64,000 nt of DNA from Uranotaenia lowii (Eukaryota > Arthropoda > Insecta > Diptera > Culicidae): the NCBI RefSeq assembly GCF_029784155.1, contig NC_073692.1:430757324-430821323 (forward strand), in the 5' to 3' direction. Under the pieces are notes generated by a model. The model was not told the DNA's origin, did no database searches, and saw only the letters and a program-made list of their open reading frames with translations. A program made the translations under genes and the position numbers. Below, in pieces: positions 10,825-22,391 of this stretch. The number at the start of each line of letters is the position of its first letter. Within the stretch, counting starts at the first letter, position 1.

Positions 10825-13350
10825 ATTTTAACGCAAGGTTCGTCATTTTGGAAGTTTTGTTCGTTTTGGTCTTTTTTTGTCGATTTGGTTTATTTTGTCA
10901 TTTTTGCCATTTATGGCATTTTTGTCATTTTTGTCATTTTGGTTTTTTGTCGTTTTTGCCGTTTTTGTCGATTTTGTCATTTTTGTCATTTTCGTAATTT
11001 TTGTTATTTTTGTCATTTTGTTCGTTTTGGTCATTTTCTTCACATTGGTCATTTTTGTCATTTTGGTCATTTTGGTCATTTTTGTCAGTTTTGTCATTTT
11101 TGTCATTATTGACTCAAAATTTTGTCATTTTTGTCATTTTTTTCGTCTTGTTCGTTTTGGTCATTTTCGTCAGTTTTGTCAGTTTTACTAGTTTTGTCAT
11201 TTTGTTATTTTTGTCATTTTTTGTCATTTATGCCATTTTTGTCATTTTTGCCATTTTTGTCATTTTCGTCTTTTTTTGTCATTTTGGTCATTTTGTCATT
11301 TTTGTACTTTTTGTCATTTTTGTCATTTTTGTCATTTTTGTCATTTTTGTCATTTTTGTCATTTTTTGTCATTTTGGTCATTCTTGTCATTTTTGTTATT
11401 TTTGTCACTTTGTCGTTTTTGTCATTTTTGTCATTTTTGTCATTTTGGACATTTTGTCATATTGGTCATTCTTGTCATATTGGTCATTCTTGTCATTTTT
11501 GTCACTTTTGTCATTTTGTTATTTTTGTCATTTTTGTCATTTTTGTCATTTTTGTCATTTTTATCACTTTTGTCATTTTTGTATTTTTTTTAAATTTGAG
11601 TCATTTTTGTCATGTCTGTCATTTCTGTCATTTTTGTCATTTTTGTCATTTTGGTTTTTTTTTTCAGTTTTGTCAATTTTAGTAATTTTGGTAATTTTTG
11701 TCATTTTTGGTAATTTTGGTCATTTGTGCCATTATGGCCATGTTTGATATTTTTGTCATTTTTGTTATTTTTGTCAATTTTGTCACTTTTGTCATTATTG
11801 TCATGTTAGTCGTTTTGGTCATTTTTGTCATTTTTGGTAATTTTGGTCATTTTAGTCATCATTTTGGACATTTTGATCTTTTTTTTATTTTTGTCATTTT
11901 TCAGCATTTTGGTCGTTTTGTTCGTTTTGGTCATTTTTGTCAGTTTTGCCAGTTTTGTCACTTTGTTATTTTTGTCGTTTTTGTCATTTTTGTCATTTTT
12001 GTCATTGTGTCATTTTCGTCATTTTTGTCATTTTGGTCATTTTGTCATATTGGTCATTCTTGTCATTTTTGTTACTTTTGTCATTTTGTTATTTTTGTCA
12101 TTTTTGTCATTTTTGTCATTTTTGTCATTTTTATCACGTTTGTCATTTTTGTATTTTTTTGAAATTTGAGTAATTTTTGTCATTTTTGTCATTTTTGTCA
12201 TATCTGTCATTTCTGTCATTTTGGTTTTTTTTTCAGTTTTGTCGATTTTAGTAATTTTGGTAATTTTTGTCTTTTTTTGCCAATTTTGGTCATTTGTGCC
12301 ATTATGTCCATTTTTGATATTTTTGTCAATTTTGTCACTTTTGTCACTTTTGTCATTATTGTCATGTTAGTCGTTTTGGTAATTTTTGTCATTTTTGGTA
12401 ATTTTGATCATTTTAGTCATCTAGGCATTTTGGACATTTTAATCTTTTTTTTTATTTTTGTCATTTTTCAGCATTTTGGTCGTTTTTGTCATTTTTAACA
12501 ATTTTGATATTTTAGGCATTTTTATCATTTGGGTCATTTAGGTGATCTTTAATATTTTTGTCTTTTTGTCACATTTATCATTTTGATCATTTTTGTCATT
12601 TTTATCATTTTAGTCAGTTTTGTTACTTTTATCATTCGGGCCATTTTGGTGATTTTTAATATTTTTGTCTTTTTATCATTTTGATCATTTTGATTATTTT
12701 TGTAATTTTTGTCATTTTTATCATTTTAGTCAGTTTTGTTATTTTTGTCTTTTTGTAATTTTGGTCAATTTTCATTTTGAATATTTTTGTCATTTTGAAT
12801 ACTTTAGTCATTTTTTATATTTTTGTCATTTTAAATATTTTTATCATTTTTAATACTTCAGTCATTTTTAATATTTTTGTCATTTTTAATATTTTTTTAA
12901 TTTTTATATATTTTTTTATTTTCTGCCTTTTTGTATTTTTTTTATTATTTTTGTCATTTTGGCTATTTTTGTCAGTTATGTCATTTTTTTCTTCATTTTT
13001 ATCATTATGTTCATTATGGCAATTTTTGCCAATTTTGTCATTTTTTGTCTTTTTGGATCTTTATTTGTAATTTTGGTTATTTTCAAAATTTTTGACTTTT
13101 TTTCATTAATATCGTTTTTGTCATTTTTGTAATTTTTGTACTACCATTTTAGTCTATTTTCTCATTTCTTGGCATTTTTCTCAATTTTGTCATTTTTACG
13201 GATTGGTCATTTTTTTCAATGTTTTCTATTGTCAATTTAGTAATTTTGTGAAATTTGTCATTTATGTCTATTTTGTCATTTTTGAGAATTTTGTTAATTT
13301 AATCGATTTTTTCTATTTTCGTTTTTGTCGATTGTGTCACGTTTTTGTTG
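10825..13350 (+). repeat. T-rich 9-bp-period satellite (TTTTTGTCA)n
   Basis: About 2.5 kb of degenerate tandem repeats with unit TTTTTGTCA and variants (TTTTGGTCA, TTTTCGTCA, TTTTTGCCA). It is most regular at 11200-12150 and fades to looser (TTTTTRTCATTTTRA) forms after 12500. Because 9 is a multiple of 3, long open frames appear in all three + frames (up to 248 codons, Phe/Val/Ile/Leu/Ser/Cys/His only) and as Lys/Thr/Met/Asn/Asp frames on the minus strand; these are artefacts. A higher-order copy is visible: 11480-11920 is repeated at about 12045-12490 with an offset of 561-570 bp. The neighbouring 10530-10824 is plain AT-rich DNA. Confidence 0.92.
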
Positions 13351-15019
13351 ACTTTGTAAAATCTTTCAATTTTTATAAAAAAAATATGTTTAAATTTTCG
13401 CGACTTAGAATTCATTGAATAATTTGCAGTTGAGTGAATTATTGAATTGTCCTACCTAAACACTATCAAACAATGCAGGATTAGAGATGCCTGATGATTC
13501 TTTGTCCTTTTTAATAGAAAAAATGTAAACAAAAAGTGAAAAATTTTCACAGATCTCTTAAAAATCAAGTAGAATCAGCTTTAAGGTCATCTTGAAGAAT
13601 TTCAATTTTATTTTTTAAATATTGATAACTGCTAAGCGGTAGATTGAGTTTCAAAACCTGATGTTTTTCTTGCTATTCAAAACACGTCTGATTTCTGCTA
13701 AAAAAAAAGCAAAAAAATTTGAAGGTTTGTCGACCGATATCTACACGTTTTCTGAAGAAAGGCAAAAAAAGTAAAATATAATATAGATCTTTATTCAATA
13801 TAAAACCTACACCGCTGCTAGCTTTGTATGGAAATTTTAAATTTTCAAAGTTTTCCACTTCCCATAACTTTTTTTGGTTGTTTTTGCTGCCAGAAATAGC
13901 AATAAAGTTTTTGGAAGCGATCCATCCAGCAACGAGTCTTAATTTTGTAGGGAAATTTATATGAGAAAACAAAATTGCTCGTTCAAAAATCGCTAGAGAT
14001 GTACTGAAAGTTCAAAAATGTTTCTTGATTCTTGAAATACAGTTCATGTGAACAAAGCAAAAACCTAACTTATACCCCAGAAAAGATATTCGATGTTATA
14101 CAATATGCTTCTTTCAAATTTTTCTTGTTAATTTTTGCGTTTTTGACTGCTTTTTTGAAAGCTGAGTAACCGTAGGATGAGACTTAAAAAATCTCAAAAA
14201 ATTTTTAGCATTGTCAGAGAATTATATAAGTATATAACATTTGCAAAAACGTTTCATGAAATTTTTAAATATTTTTGAATGGATTTGCATTTTTTATTTT
14301 GAAACTTATGGTTAAACTTTTTTCAAGAAATGCTTAGCTGTTTGTCATGTTAGCAAAAAATGAAGCTTGAAAATAATCGAAACCAAAAATCAAAGACCAA
14401 CTTTATTTCAAGCTTATTTGAATGTTCTGGATGATTTAACGTGCAATGATTCCTCCATACAAATTTCCATACCAAATTGAAACGCGTTGCGCTAACTCAG
14501 GAACCAAACAAATCATCTAAAATTTTAAACTGATGTTTGGTAGCCCAAAAGGCATCGAAAAAACATATGGGATTGAAAAGTCATTTTTGCAGCGGTTTTA
14601 TAAACACAGTATATTTAAACAAATGCTAGCAATTCACATCTCGACACTTTTCCAACATTTGCTATTTGGAACCCACGGAACCATCTTTGAGATTCAATAT
14701 ATCAGCAGCATCGAATGCCGCTGAAAGAAGCTGCAGTAAACTTGCCTGATTTTAGAATATCAAAATATATATTTAGAAAATTTTAGGGAAAATTTTTAGT
14801 CTGAATTGAATAGTTAAACATAAACAGCTTTGAATATCGCATTAAACTTGGACAAATCTCTGAAGTCAAGCTCAACATATAGAATTTATTCTCTGCTGTG
14901 CTGAAATCCAAACAGCTCGATTGATGAATGTTGGCATCAGCGTCCAAAGTAATGACATATGTACATATTTGTCTACAACAAACCACCTCTTTAAAATAGT
15001 AAAAAAAAACCCTAAATGC
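13351..15019. other. AT-rich DNA, no gene seen
   Basis: Only scattered short frames (for example 99 codons on the minus strand at 13673-13972) with no recognisable domain. Confidence 0.4.
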
Positions 15020-16260
15020 ACGTGCAAACGATAATCGTCCTCCCGTCTCGACCGAAAATCGCTTTCAAATTTGCGAAATCTTTCAACTAGAAGATTCTAT
15101 CAGAGGGCCGTTCTTACCATATCGTTCAAATAAATTACCACCAATTTCCTCCCGGTTATTAATTATTTATCCGGTCGGTCAGCCAGCCAGCCAGCCACTT
15201 TTCGCATAGATCGGGTGTCGTATTTTTGCTCTTTCCCGTATCGTGGATGGGATGGGGATAGGTTCCGAATGTTTACGTCCAATCCAGTGTGATCCATACG
15301 CCGCGCCGCAGAGGGTATAGGATGGCACATAAAACAATTCCGAGATTTTTTTCGCGCCCGAAACTGGAAGATATGCGAAGAGAATTGGCCATAAATATCT
15401 CAAGTGCATTCAGAAGTCGTTCGGAAAAATTAGCTCCAAATACCGGTCATAATCCACGTGGAATTAGCCTAAGATTTACGGCCATCTGCCGATGGATATT
15501 TACACTTTCGGTGTGTATAAATATAACCCTGAATGTTGTACGGTCAGCAGAAAAGTGTTCTACTTGTTTCGGCTTTTCCTCGCTTACGGAAAATGCCTTT
15601 CCAACACATATGATCCCCAATTCTCGCTAAAGCTTAAAGAATACTTAGGTAGGTGCTGGTTGTTTGGTTGTTGGTCAGGTCAGCTTGAGACCAGCTGCTG
15701 GGCGAAAAAAATGGATGTTTTGAGAGATTGTAATCGGGAAATTGCTGGGCGCCAGTCAAGCATGAAATTAAAACAACCAACAACTGTAGTAAGGTACGGT
15801 ACAACGCAGGAGGAGAAATGGGTAAGCGGGGCGGCCATTCACCGAGAGTCATTCAACAGTGCTTCGGCAAAGTTCGAGCCAAGTGCGCACGAATTTGTTC
15901 AACTAAAAGTATCCACTGAAGCGGGGAAAACTATTAATACCGGAGGAAAGAAGCAACGCGATTTGAGTGGTTTTGTACACGGATAATGGACGGACATAGG
16001 TACAAGCACAGATTCGATGGTTGGAAAAACACCACAGTCCTCGCGCCCAGAATCGGGAATTAGAGCGATCCTCTTTCCCACCCAATTGGAACGTCTTTTT
16101 GACGAGTAGCAAAGAGGAGGATGGGGCGATCCGGGTTCAGGTATATCTTCTCCAACCCGTGAGCACATGAGCTGGTACGCATTCGGTGAACGCATTATTA
16201 GACAAGACGATTCACGTACGTGCACCCCGATGGGATCCTGCTATATATTTTCGATTGAGA
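15020..16260. other. GC-richer unique segment
   Basis: Composition is clearly less AT-rich than its neighbours and codes for nothing recognisable. Frames of 113 and 164 codons at 15289-15630 and 15492-15986 overlap and lack family motifs. A short (CAGC)n run sits at 15180-15197. It may be conserved non-coding or regulatory DNA (inference). Confidence 0.3.
15180..15197 (+). repeat. (CAGC)n microsatellite
   Basis: About four and a half tandem CAGC units. Confidence 0.8.
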
Positions 16261-17017
16261 AATGTTTGAAATTCGTTTGTAAACACAGGCGCACTTGTGT
16301 ACTGACTTGTTTCTATTTAAATCACTCACTTATATTCGTACCCAAAGAGCAAGTATTCCTAAAAATATACACCACATTATTGATTGGGGATTATTACACT
16401 ATCAGCGCGCAAAAGTAACAGCAAGCATATTTTTTATTTTGCAATCTTATGAAACTATTTTGTTTAACTTGTTTAGTTTGTTTTTTATAAACTTGTAAAG
16501 TCTCGTAAAAGTTGAGGTATTTTTTTAATATCAGCACGCCAACTAAAGAGACAAAATATATGATACAAATTATATTTTTCTTCATTTTAATTTAAGGTGA
16601 GTTTTCTAGTCTGGTTAGGTAAAAAATATCCTTTTTTCCAAGCAAGCAAAAGCCCCATAAAACAGGTACAAAAAAGCTTACTCAGTCCCATCATTGATGT
16701 GAAGTACGTTCTATGCAGCTCAAAATTTAAGTGCTTATTGATACTTTCAAGTTCCAAAACAAGCCTTAATGATCTTTTATTCAGCTTCCAGGGGTTTTTC
16801 AATTCAGCTTCCGAAAAATCATAAAATGAGCAAAAATTTCTCTCTCTATCTCAATCTATCTCGATTATTTACTGTGTTCAGTACATGGTGCCGTCATGAT
16901 GCCACGCGCCGGATTCCAAACTCGACTTATTGCTCAATTGCTTCTTTCCTACATTTCCTCCGCCTGCACCAAAATGGTCACTCAAATACCAAATAACTTA
17001 TTGAAAAAAAAAAACTT

Positions 17018-17085
17018 GCCCGGCTTGAGGATCGAACCCCGACCTTCGTGGTAAGAATCGAACACTCTACCACAAGACCACGCCT
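17018..17085 (-). pseudogene. tRNA-like sequence (tRNA pseudogene or SINE head)
   Basis: On the minus strand the segment reads like a tRNA. An A-box-like TGGTCTTGTGGTAGAGTG is followed 33 bases later by the B-box GGTTCGATCC, and a run of eleven T (17004-17014) follows within a few bases as a pol III terminator would. The acceptor ends pair only partly, the T-stem has mismatches and the loop is short, so it is probably a decayed tRNA or tRNA-derived element rather than a working gene. The anticodon cannot be assigned safely. Confidence 0.45.
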
Positions 17086-17230
17086 AGATGTTGTTCTAAT
17101 TGAAACTAAAACTCAAAGTGGTGATGTGATTTTGAAAGCACCTCACTGCACTTTTGTGACTTAGTCAATCCAGTTTTGGGCACTTTCGTGCCCTTTATGA
17201 GACTTAAGTTCCTTACAACGTACATATAGA

Positions 17231-17388
17231 TCACTTTTGCAACTTTCAAGTTCATTAATGAGTACATAAAAAGTCACTCATAAGAATTGGGCAAAATAAA
17301 TCATATACAACCTACATAGTAATTACTTTTGCAACTTTTAAGTTCATTAATGAGTACATAAAGTTCACTCAAGAAATTTGGGCAGTAG
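17231..17388 (+). repeat. Direct duplication, ~62-bp unit, offset ~96 bp
   Basis: Segments 17231-17293 and 17327-17388 both read ACTTTTGCAACTTT-AAGTTC, ATTAATGAGTACATAAA, TCACTCA and TTGGGCA with few differences. Nothing else is recognised between 17090 and 18335. Confidence 0.7.
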
Positions 17389-18339
17389 ATTCTCTTTGTC
17401 AGCCGATATGTAACTTTCAAAGCCTAAGTAAATATGTGACTTTTGGTTGCTTGGGTTATTTCTCAGTTTCCAAAATATTATTTTGTTTTCTTAATTTATC
17501 CAACACTTATTCCGATAAAACACCAAAAAGGAAAAGTTCATGAGGAAAGTGCCAAAAATGTGTACAAACATCCACTAATCGATTAATGTCAATCTATAAT
17601 TAATTTTCGAACAAAAATATCCAATAAAACTACAACCAAATATCATTGTCGTCTCGAAAACTATAAACATTTTTTTTGCAATCGTCTCATTTCTGTCAAT
17701 TTGTATTATTTTTATCATTTGTTCTTTTTAACCCCCTAAGCTGTTCGCAAAATAAAAAAATTGACTAGTAGTTTGTTGTCGTTCCCGTGGCCGCAAATGT
17801 TGACCGATTTTCATGATATTAGATTCATTTTGTAGGTAATTTATTCTAGTTTTTCAACATTTCAAAATTATGTAAATTTGTTTTAACAGGTTGTCTGTAG
17901 TTAGTTCCGAATGGAAACAGTTCCAAAAAACAATTTTACAATTGAACTGTTTATAATTTTTGACAGCTTTGTTTAAGTATTTCTTAATTTTTTGGAAATG
18001 TCAAGAATACATCTATCCGACGATGTACAACTATGTAGGGGTCCAATGAACATTTTGACCTCTATCCTCGATTTTCCGGTAGAAAAAAAATCGTACCTAC
18101 TTAAAACAACGACATTTAATTTTTTTCTCTGCTTCGCTGTCCCTCTATTCTTAATGAACCGATTTTCTTAACTGAAATTTTAGTTTATCCGTTAATTTCA
18201 TAATCATTATTATAGAACATACGTGGTCTTCAAAATCTCAGTTCTTCAGTATATTGGAATGATGGAAGCATCCTATTTGAATATGCGTTTTTGGTCAATT
18301 GACCCGAACAGCTTTGGAGGGTTAAACAATTCTGAATTC

Positions 18340-18560
18340 AAGTAAAATTTGCCATTTTGGTTTCTTGAGACATTTTTTTTTTTACTTTGTCATTCTAATA
18401 AGTTTGTTTTCTGACTTTGTACTTAATTGTGTAATTTTTGTCCTCTCCGTAGTTTTTGTTGATTTTGTGATTATTTTAAGGTTTCGAGTCATTTTTATAA
18501 TTTGAGTTTTATTGTCATTTTGGTCTTGTTTGCCATTTTTGCCGTTTCAACCATTTGAGA
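18340..18560 (+). repeat. Degenerate echo of the GTCATTTT satellite
   Basis: T-rich DNA with scattered TTTTGTCATTTT, TTTTTGCCATTTTTGCC and TTTGTGATTATTTT words like the decayed end of the 10.8-13.35 kb array. It may be an old seed or remnant of the same repeat. Confidence 0.4.
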
Positions 18561-19086
18561 ATAGCTTAACTTGATTGCACGGAGAAAAAAGACGACTGTT
18601 GATTCAATTATTTCAGCTTGTTATACCAATCATTAAGGTGTAGTTGAATTTTTCGCATTCAACTATAAATATGATAGATTCGACTACAAACTTCGGATCG
18701 ACCTCACGCAATCAACTATTAATAATTGATTCAACTGTAATGGTCTATTTGATTTAACTGTAAATATGATAGATTCAACTACAATTTTATGATTCCTTTT
18801 ATTCATTCAACTATAAATAATATAGATTCAACTGTAAACTGTTTATTGACCTTGAGCCATCAACCATGAATAAAATAGATTCAATTTTAATGGTATAATT
18901 GATTCAACTGTAAATATGATGGGTTTAACTACAAATGTATGATTGATTTTAGTCATTCAACTACAAATATAATAGATTCTAATATTTATACAGTTGCATT
19001 TTTCCCATTGGGTCGATTTTAGCAAATATTTGAGTTTTCTTGCGGAAGTATGGAAAATTCTCAGCAGCAAAAAAATTAAAAATCGT

Positions 19087-19099
19087 ATCAAAATCTGAA
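19087..19099 (+). repeat. 13-bp target-site duplication of the RTE element, left
   Basis: ATCAAAATCTGAA, identical to 22064-22076; flanking bases differ. Confidence 0.85.
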
Positions 19100-22063
19100 A
19101 GGGACTAGCGATTGGAAACTTGGAACATGGAACTGCCGATCTCTAAATTTTGTGGGCAGTACCCACGTGCTCTCCAACGAATTGAAGAGCCGCAAATTCG
19201 ACATCGTAGCGCTGCAGGAGGTATGCTGGAAGGGCTCCACGGTACGAACGTATCCAGATGGTCGTGCCATCTACCAGAGCTGCGGCAACACACACGAGCT
19301 TGGAACAGCTTTTATAGTGATGGGAAAGATGCAAAAGCGCGTGATCGGGTGGTGGCCGATCAACTCACGAATGTGCCGGTTGAGAATCAAGGGCCGGTTC
19401 TTCAACATCAGCATCATCAACGTGCACAGCCCTCACCTCGGAAGTACCGGTGACGACAAAGACGAATTCTACGCGCAGCTGGAGCGTGAATACGACCGTT
19501 GCCCAAAACATGATATCAAGATCGTCATCGGGGATTTCAATGCTCAGCTCGGCCAGGAGGAGGAATTTAAACCGACAATTGGAAGGTTCAGCGCGCACCA
19601 GCTGACCAACGAAAACGGCCTCAGACTCATTGATTTCGCCGCCTCCAAACGAATGGCCGTACGTAGTACCTTTTTTCAGCACCGCCTCCCACACAAGTAC
19701 ACCTGGAGATCACCGTACCAAACTCAATCACAGATCGACCACGTTTTGATCGACAGCCGGCACTTTTCGGACATCATCGACGTCAGATCCTGTCGGGGCG
19801 CCAACATCGAGTCGGACCATTATCTGGTGATGGTGAAGATGCGCCCAAAACTCTCCGTAGTGAACAACAAGCGAAACCGGCGCCCGCCTCGGTTAAACAT
19901 CGCGCGACTGAAGCAACCTGAGGTCGCGGCAGACTACGCGCAATCGGTCGAAGCAGCGCTGCCGGCAGAGGGCGAGCTTGACGAAGCCCCTCTCGAGGAC
20001 TGTTGGGATACCATCAAAACAGCCATCAACAGTGCTGCGGAGAACGTCATCGGTTATGTGGAGCGATCTCGACGGAACGACTGGTTCGACGAGGAGTGTA
20101 GGAGGGTGATGGACGAAGAGAATGCCGCGCGGGCGGCAGTAGTGCAAAGAGGCACCCGTCGAAATGTGGAAAATCACCGACAGCGGAAGAGGCAGCGAGT
20201 CCGACTTTTCCAGGAGAAAAAGCGCCGCCTGGAGGAGGAGGAGCTCGAGGAGCTGGAGCAGCTGCATCGTTCCCAAGAAACACGAAAGTTCTATCAGAAA
20301 CTCAACGCATCCCGCAAAGGCTTCGTGCCGCAAGCCGAAATGTGCCGGGATAAGGACGGGGGTATCCTGACGGACAATCGTGAGGTGATCAAAAGGTGGA
20401 AGCAGCACTTCGATGAACACCTGAACGGCGCACATGCAGGAGATCAAGACGGTGGGGGAAGGTACATCGCCGGCGTAGCCAACGACGAAGAGGAGCCACT
20501 CCCAACGATGAGTGAAGTTAAGGAAGCCATTCGCCAGCTGAATAGAAACAAGTCGGCTGGGAAGGATGGCATCGCAGCTGAACTCATCAAAATGGGCCCG
20601 GACAGGTTGGCCGACTGCCTACACCGGTTGATAGTCCGGATCTGGGACATAGAACAGCTACCGGAGGAGTGGAAGGAGGGGGTAATATGCCCCATCTACA
20701 AGAAGGGCGACAAATTGGACTGTGAGAACTACCGAGCGATCACTGTCCTCAATGCCGCCTACAAAGTGTTGTCCCGAATCCTACTCCGCCGCCTCACGCC
20801 ACAAGCAAACAGATTCGTGGGAAGTCATCAGGCCGGCTTCATGGAGGGACGGTCTACGACGGACCAGATATTCACATTACGGCAAATCCTCCAAAAATGC
20901 CGTGAACACCAAGTCCCTACGCATCATCTATTCATCGACTTCAAAGCCGCATACGACACGATCGACCGTAACGAGCTATGGAAAATCATGGACGAGAACG
21001 GCTTTTCCGGGAAGCTAATCAGACTGATCAAGGCGACGATGGATGGAACGCAGTGCTGTGTGCGGATTTCGGGTGAATTGTCGAGTTCATTCGAATCGCG
21101 CAGGGGGCTTCGACAAGGTGATGGTCTATCCTGCATGATGTTCAACGTGGCGCTAGAAGGTGTTATTCGACGAGCGGTGGGCGAAATGCGGGGCACGATT
21201 TTCAACAGATCCAGTCAACTTATCTGCTTTGCCGATGACATTGATATAGTCGGCAGATCATCTGCGGCGGTGGAGGAGATCTACCGCAAACTGAAACGCG
21301 AAGCAGGAAGGATTGGGTTGATGATTAATACGTCCAAGACGAAGTACATGCTGGCCTGCGGATCCGAGACCGACCGAACCCGCTTGTCCAGTAATAACAA
21401 GGTCATGATCGACGGCGACGAGCTGGAGATAGTCGAAGACTTTGTCTATCTCGGCTCACTGGTGACCGCAGACAATGACACCAGCCGTGAGATCCGGAGG
21501 CGAATTATCAGCGGAAGTCGTGCCTACTATGGACTCCACAAGCAACTGCGGTCGAGAAGACTTTGCCCTCGTACGAAGTGTAACCTGTATATGACGCTTA
21601 TTAGACCGGTTGTTCTTTACGGGCACGAGACATGGATATTGCTCGAGGAGGACCTGCGTACACTCGGAGTATTCGAGCGACGAGTGTTAAGAACCATCTT
21701 TGGCGGCGTACAGGAGAACGGAGTGTGGAGGCGAAGGATGAACCACGAGCTCGCGCGACTCTACGGCGAACCCAGTATCCAGAAGGTGGTGAAAGCTGGC
21801 CGGATACGCTGGGCTGGACATGTTGCGAGAATGCCGGACGACTGTCCTGCAAAACAGGTGTTCGCTACGAATCCGGTAGGAACAAGACGAGCGGGGGCGC
21901 AACGAGCGAGGTGGTTAGACCAAGTGGAGCGTGATCTGGCGAACGTGGGGTGCCCGAGAAATTGGAGAACGGTTGCTATGAACCGAGTGAATTTTAGGAA
22001 TTATGTTCGTCAAGTTATGTCGTGAGACGGAATACTATGTAAATAAATAAAATAAAATAAATA
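19100..22063 (+). mobile_element. RTE-clade non-LTR retrotransposon, 5'-truncated
   Basis: The 2.96-kb element starts just before the endonuclease domain and ends in a 38-bp 3' untranslated region with AAATAAATAAAATAAAAT-type short repeats. It is flanked by perfect 13-bp target duplications. A very short 3' UTR ending in simple repeats, together with one long ORF of N-terminal APE endonuclease plus reverse transcriptase, is typical of the RTE clade (JAM1 of Aedes is a known mosquito member). The missing start region marks 5' truncation. Confidence 0.85.
19101..22025 (+). CDS. RTE-type endonuclease/reverse transcriptase, N-terminus missing
   Basis: The protein nicks target DNA and copies element RNA at the nick. 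The frame is open without stops from the left edge of the element to TGA at 22023-22025, about 975 codons. No ATG lies near the start: position 19152 is GTG, and the LGTWNCRSL motif of the APE endonuclease lies upstream of it. Counting 19152 as residue 1, the visible motifs are LQEVCWKG near 22, GDFNAQLG near 127 (catalytic Asp 128) and SDHY near 221 (catalytic His 223). These are followed by an Arg/Glu-rich coiled-coil-like linker near 310-380. The reverse transcriptase has SAGKDGIAAELIKMG near 477, FIDFKAAYDTIDR near 596, GLRQGDGLSCMMFNVALE near 651 and the catalytic FADD box at 693-696. The C-terminus has the WAGHVARM type motif. All catalytic residues look intact, so the copy is young. Without its natural start it is probably not autonomously active. 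Confidence 0.9.
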   Translation, partial: GTSDWKLGTWNCRSLNFVGSTHVLSNELKSRKFDIVALQEVCWKGSTVRTYPDGRAIYQSCGNTHELGTAFIVMGKMQKRVIGWWPINSRMCRLRIKGRFFNISIINVHSPHLGSTGDDKDEFYAQLEREYDRCPKHDIKIVIGDFNAQLGQEEEFKPTIGRFSAHQLTNENGLRLIDFAASKRMAVRSTFFQHRLPHKYTWRSPYQTQSQIDHVLIDSRHFSDIIDVRSCRGANIESDHYLVMVKMRPKLSVVNNKRNRRPPRLNIARLKQPEVAADYAQSVEAALPAEGELDEAPLEDCWDTIKTAINSAAENVIGYVERSRRNDWFDEECRRVMDEENAARAAVVQRGTRRNVENHRQRKRQRVRLFQEKKRRLEEEELEELEQLHRSQETRKFYQKLNASRKGFVPQAEMCRDKDGGILTDNREVIKRWKQHFDEHLNGAHAGDQDGGGRYIAGVANDEEEPLPTMSEVKEAIRQLNRNKSAGKDGIAAELIKMGPDRLADCLHRLIVRIWDIEQLPEEWKEGVICPIYKKGDKLDCENYRAITVLNAAYKVLSRILLRRLTPQANRFVGSHQAGFMEGRSTTDQIFTLRQILQKCREHQVPTHHLFIDFKAAYDTIDRNELWKIMDENGFSGKLIRLIKATMDGTQCCVRISGELSSSFESRRGLRQGDGLSCMMFNVALEGVIRRAVGEMRGTIFNRSSQLICFADDIDIVGRSSAAVEEIYRKLKREAGRIGLMINTSKTKYMLACGSETDRTRLSSNNKVMIDGDELEIVEDFVYLGSLVTADNDTSREIRRRIISGSRAYYGLHKQLRSRRLCPRTKCNLYMTLIRPVVLYGHETWILLEEDLRTLGVFERRVLRTIFGGVQENGVWRRRMNHELARLYGEPSIQKVVKAGRIRWAGHVARMPDDCPAKQVFATNPVGTRRAGAQRARWLDQVERDLANVGCPRNWRTVAMNRVNFRNYVRQVMS

Positions 22064-22076
22064 ATCAAAATCTGAA
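22064..22076 (+). repeat. 13-bp target-site duplication of the RTE element, right
   Basis: Second copy of ATCAAAATCTGAA, right after the AT-rich tail. Confidence 0.85.
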
Positions 22077-22219
22077 GATGGCGAAGAGGGTTTTTAAAGA
22101 TTTTAATTGTATGTTTTACAGATTTATTCAGAATGAAATATACAGAATTTCAATCAAAAATGTTATTATTGCAAAATAATCAGATTTTGAACCTACAATA
22201 TTTAAGGTGGGGCTCATTA

Positions 22220-22391
22220 GGGACCTTTCAAATATTACGTAACGCGTTTAGGGGGGGGGGGGGGAGGGGGTATATCAGTTTGTTACGGTCAATGGATTCT
22301 GGATAGAAAATATGAAACGAATGTGTTACGTAGGGGGGAGGGGGGGTTGAAAATGATCGAAAATTGCGTTACGTAATATTTGAACGGCCCC
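22220..22391. mobile_element. 172-bp MITE with TTACGTAAC termini and G-runs
   Basis: The 26-bp terminal inverted repeats (22220-22245 and 22366-22391) differ at three positions and contain AATATTACGTAACGC. Both sides have TTA (22217-22219, 22392-22394), a possible 3-bp target duplication of the kind made by PIF/Harbinger elements. Inside are a run of 14 G followed by AGGGGG (22251-22270) and GGGGGGAGGGGGGG (22333-22346). No coding capacity. Confidence 0.75.

Noticed and set aside
10831..11408. Lys/Thr/Met/Asn-rich minus-strand frames
   Set aside because: Antisense reading of the TTTTTGTCA satellite.
11001..11747. 248-codon + strand frame rich in Phe, Val, Ile, Ser, His
   Set aside because: Pure product of the 9-bp-period satellite. 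Equivalent frames exist in the other two + frames and on the minus strand; composition is absurd for a protein.
15492..15986. 164-codon + strand frame
   Set aside because: No recognisable domain or hydrophobic pattern, overlapped by other frames of similar length, no splice or Kozak context. Compatible with chance in a GC-richer stretch.
19892..20447. 184-codon minus-strand frame inside the RTE element
   Set aside because: Antisense shadow of the reverse transcriptase ORF.
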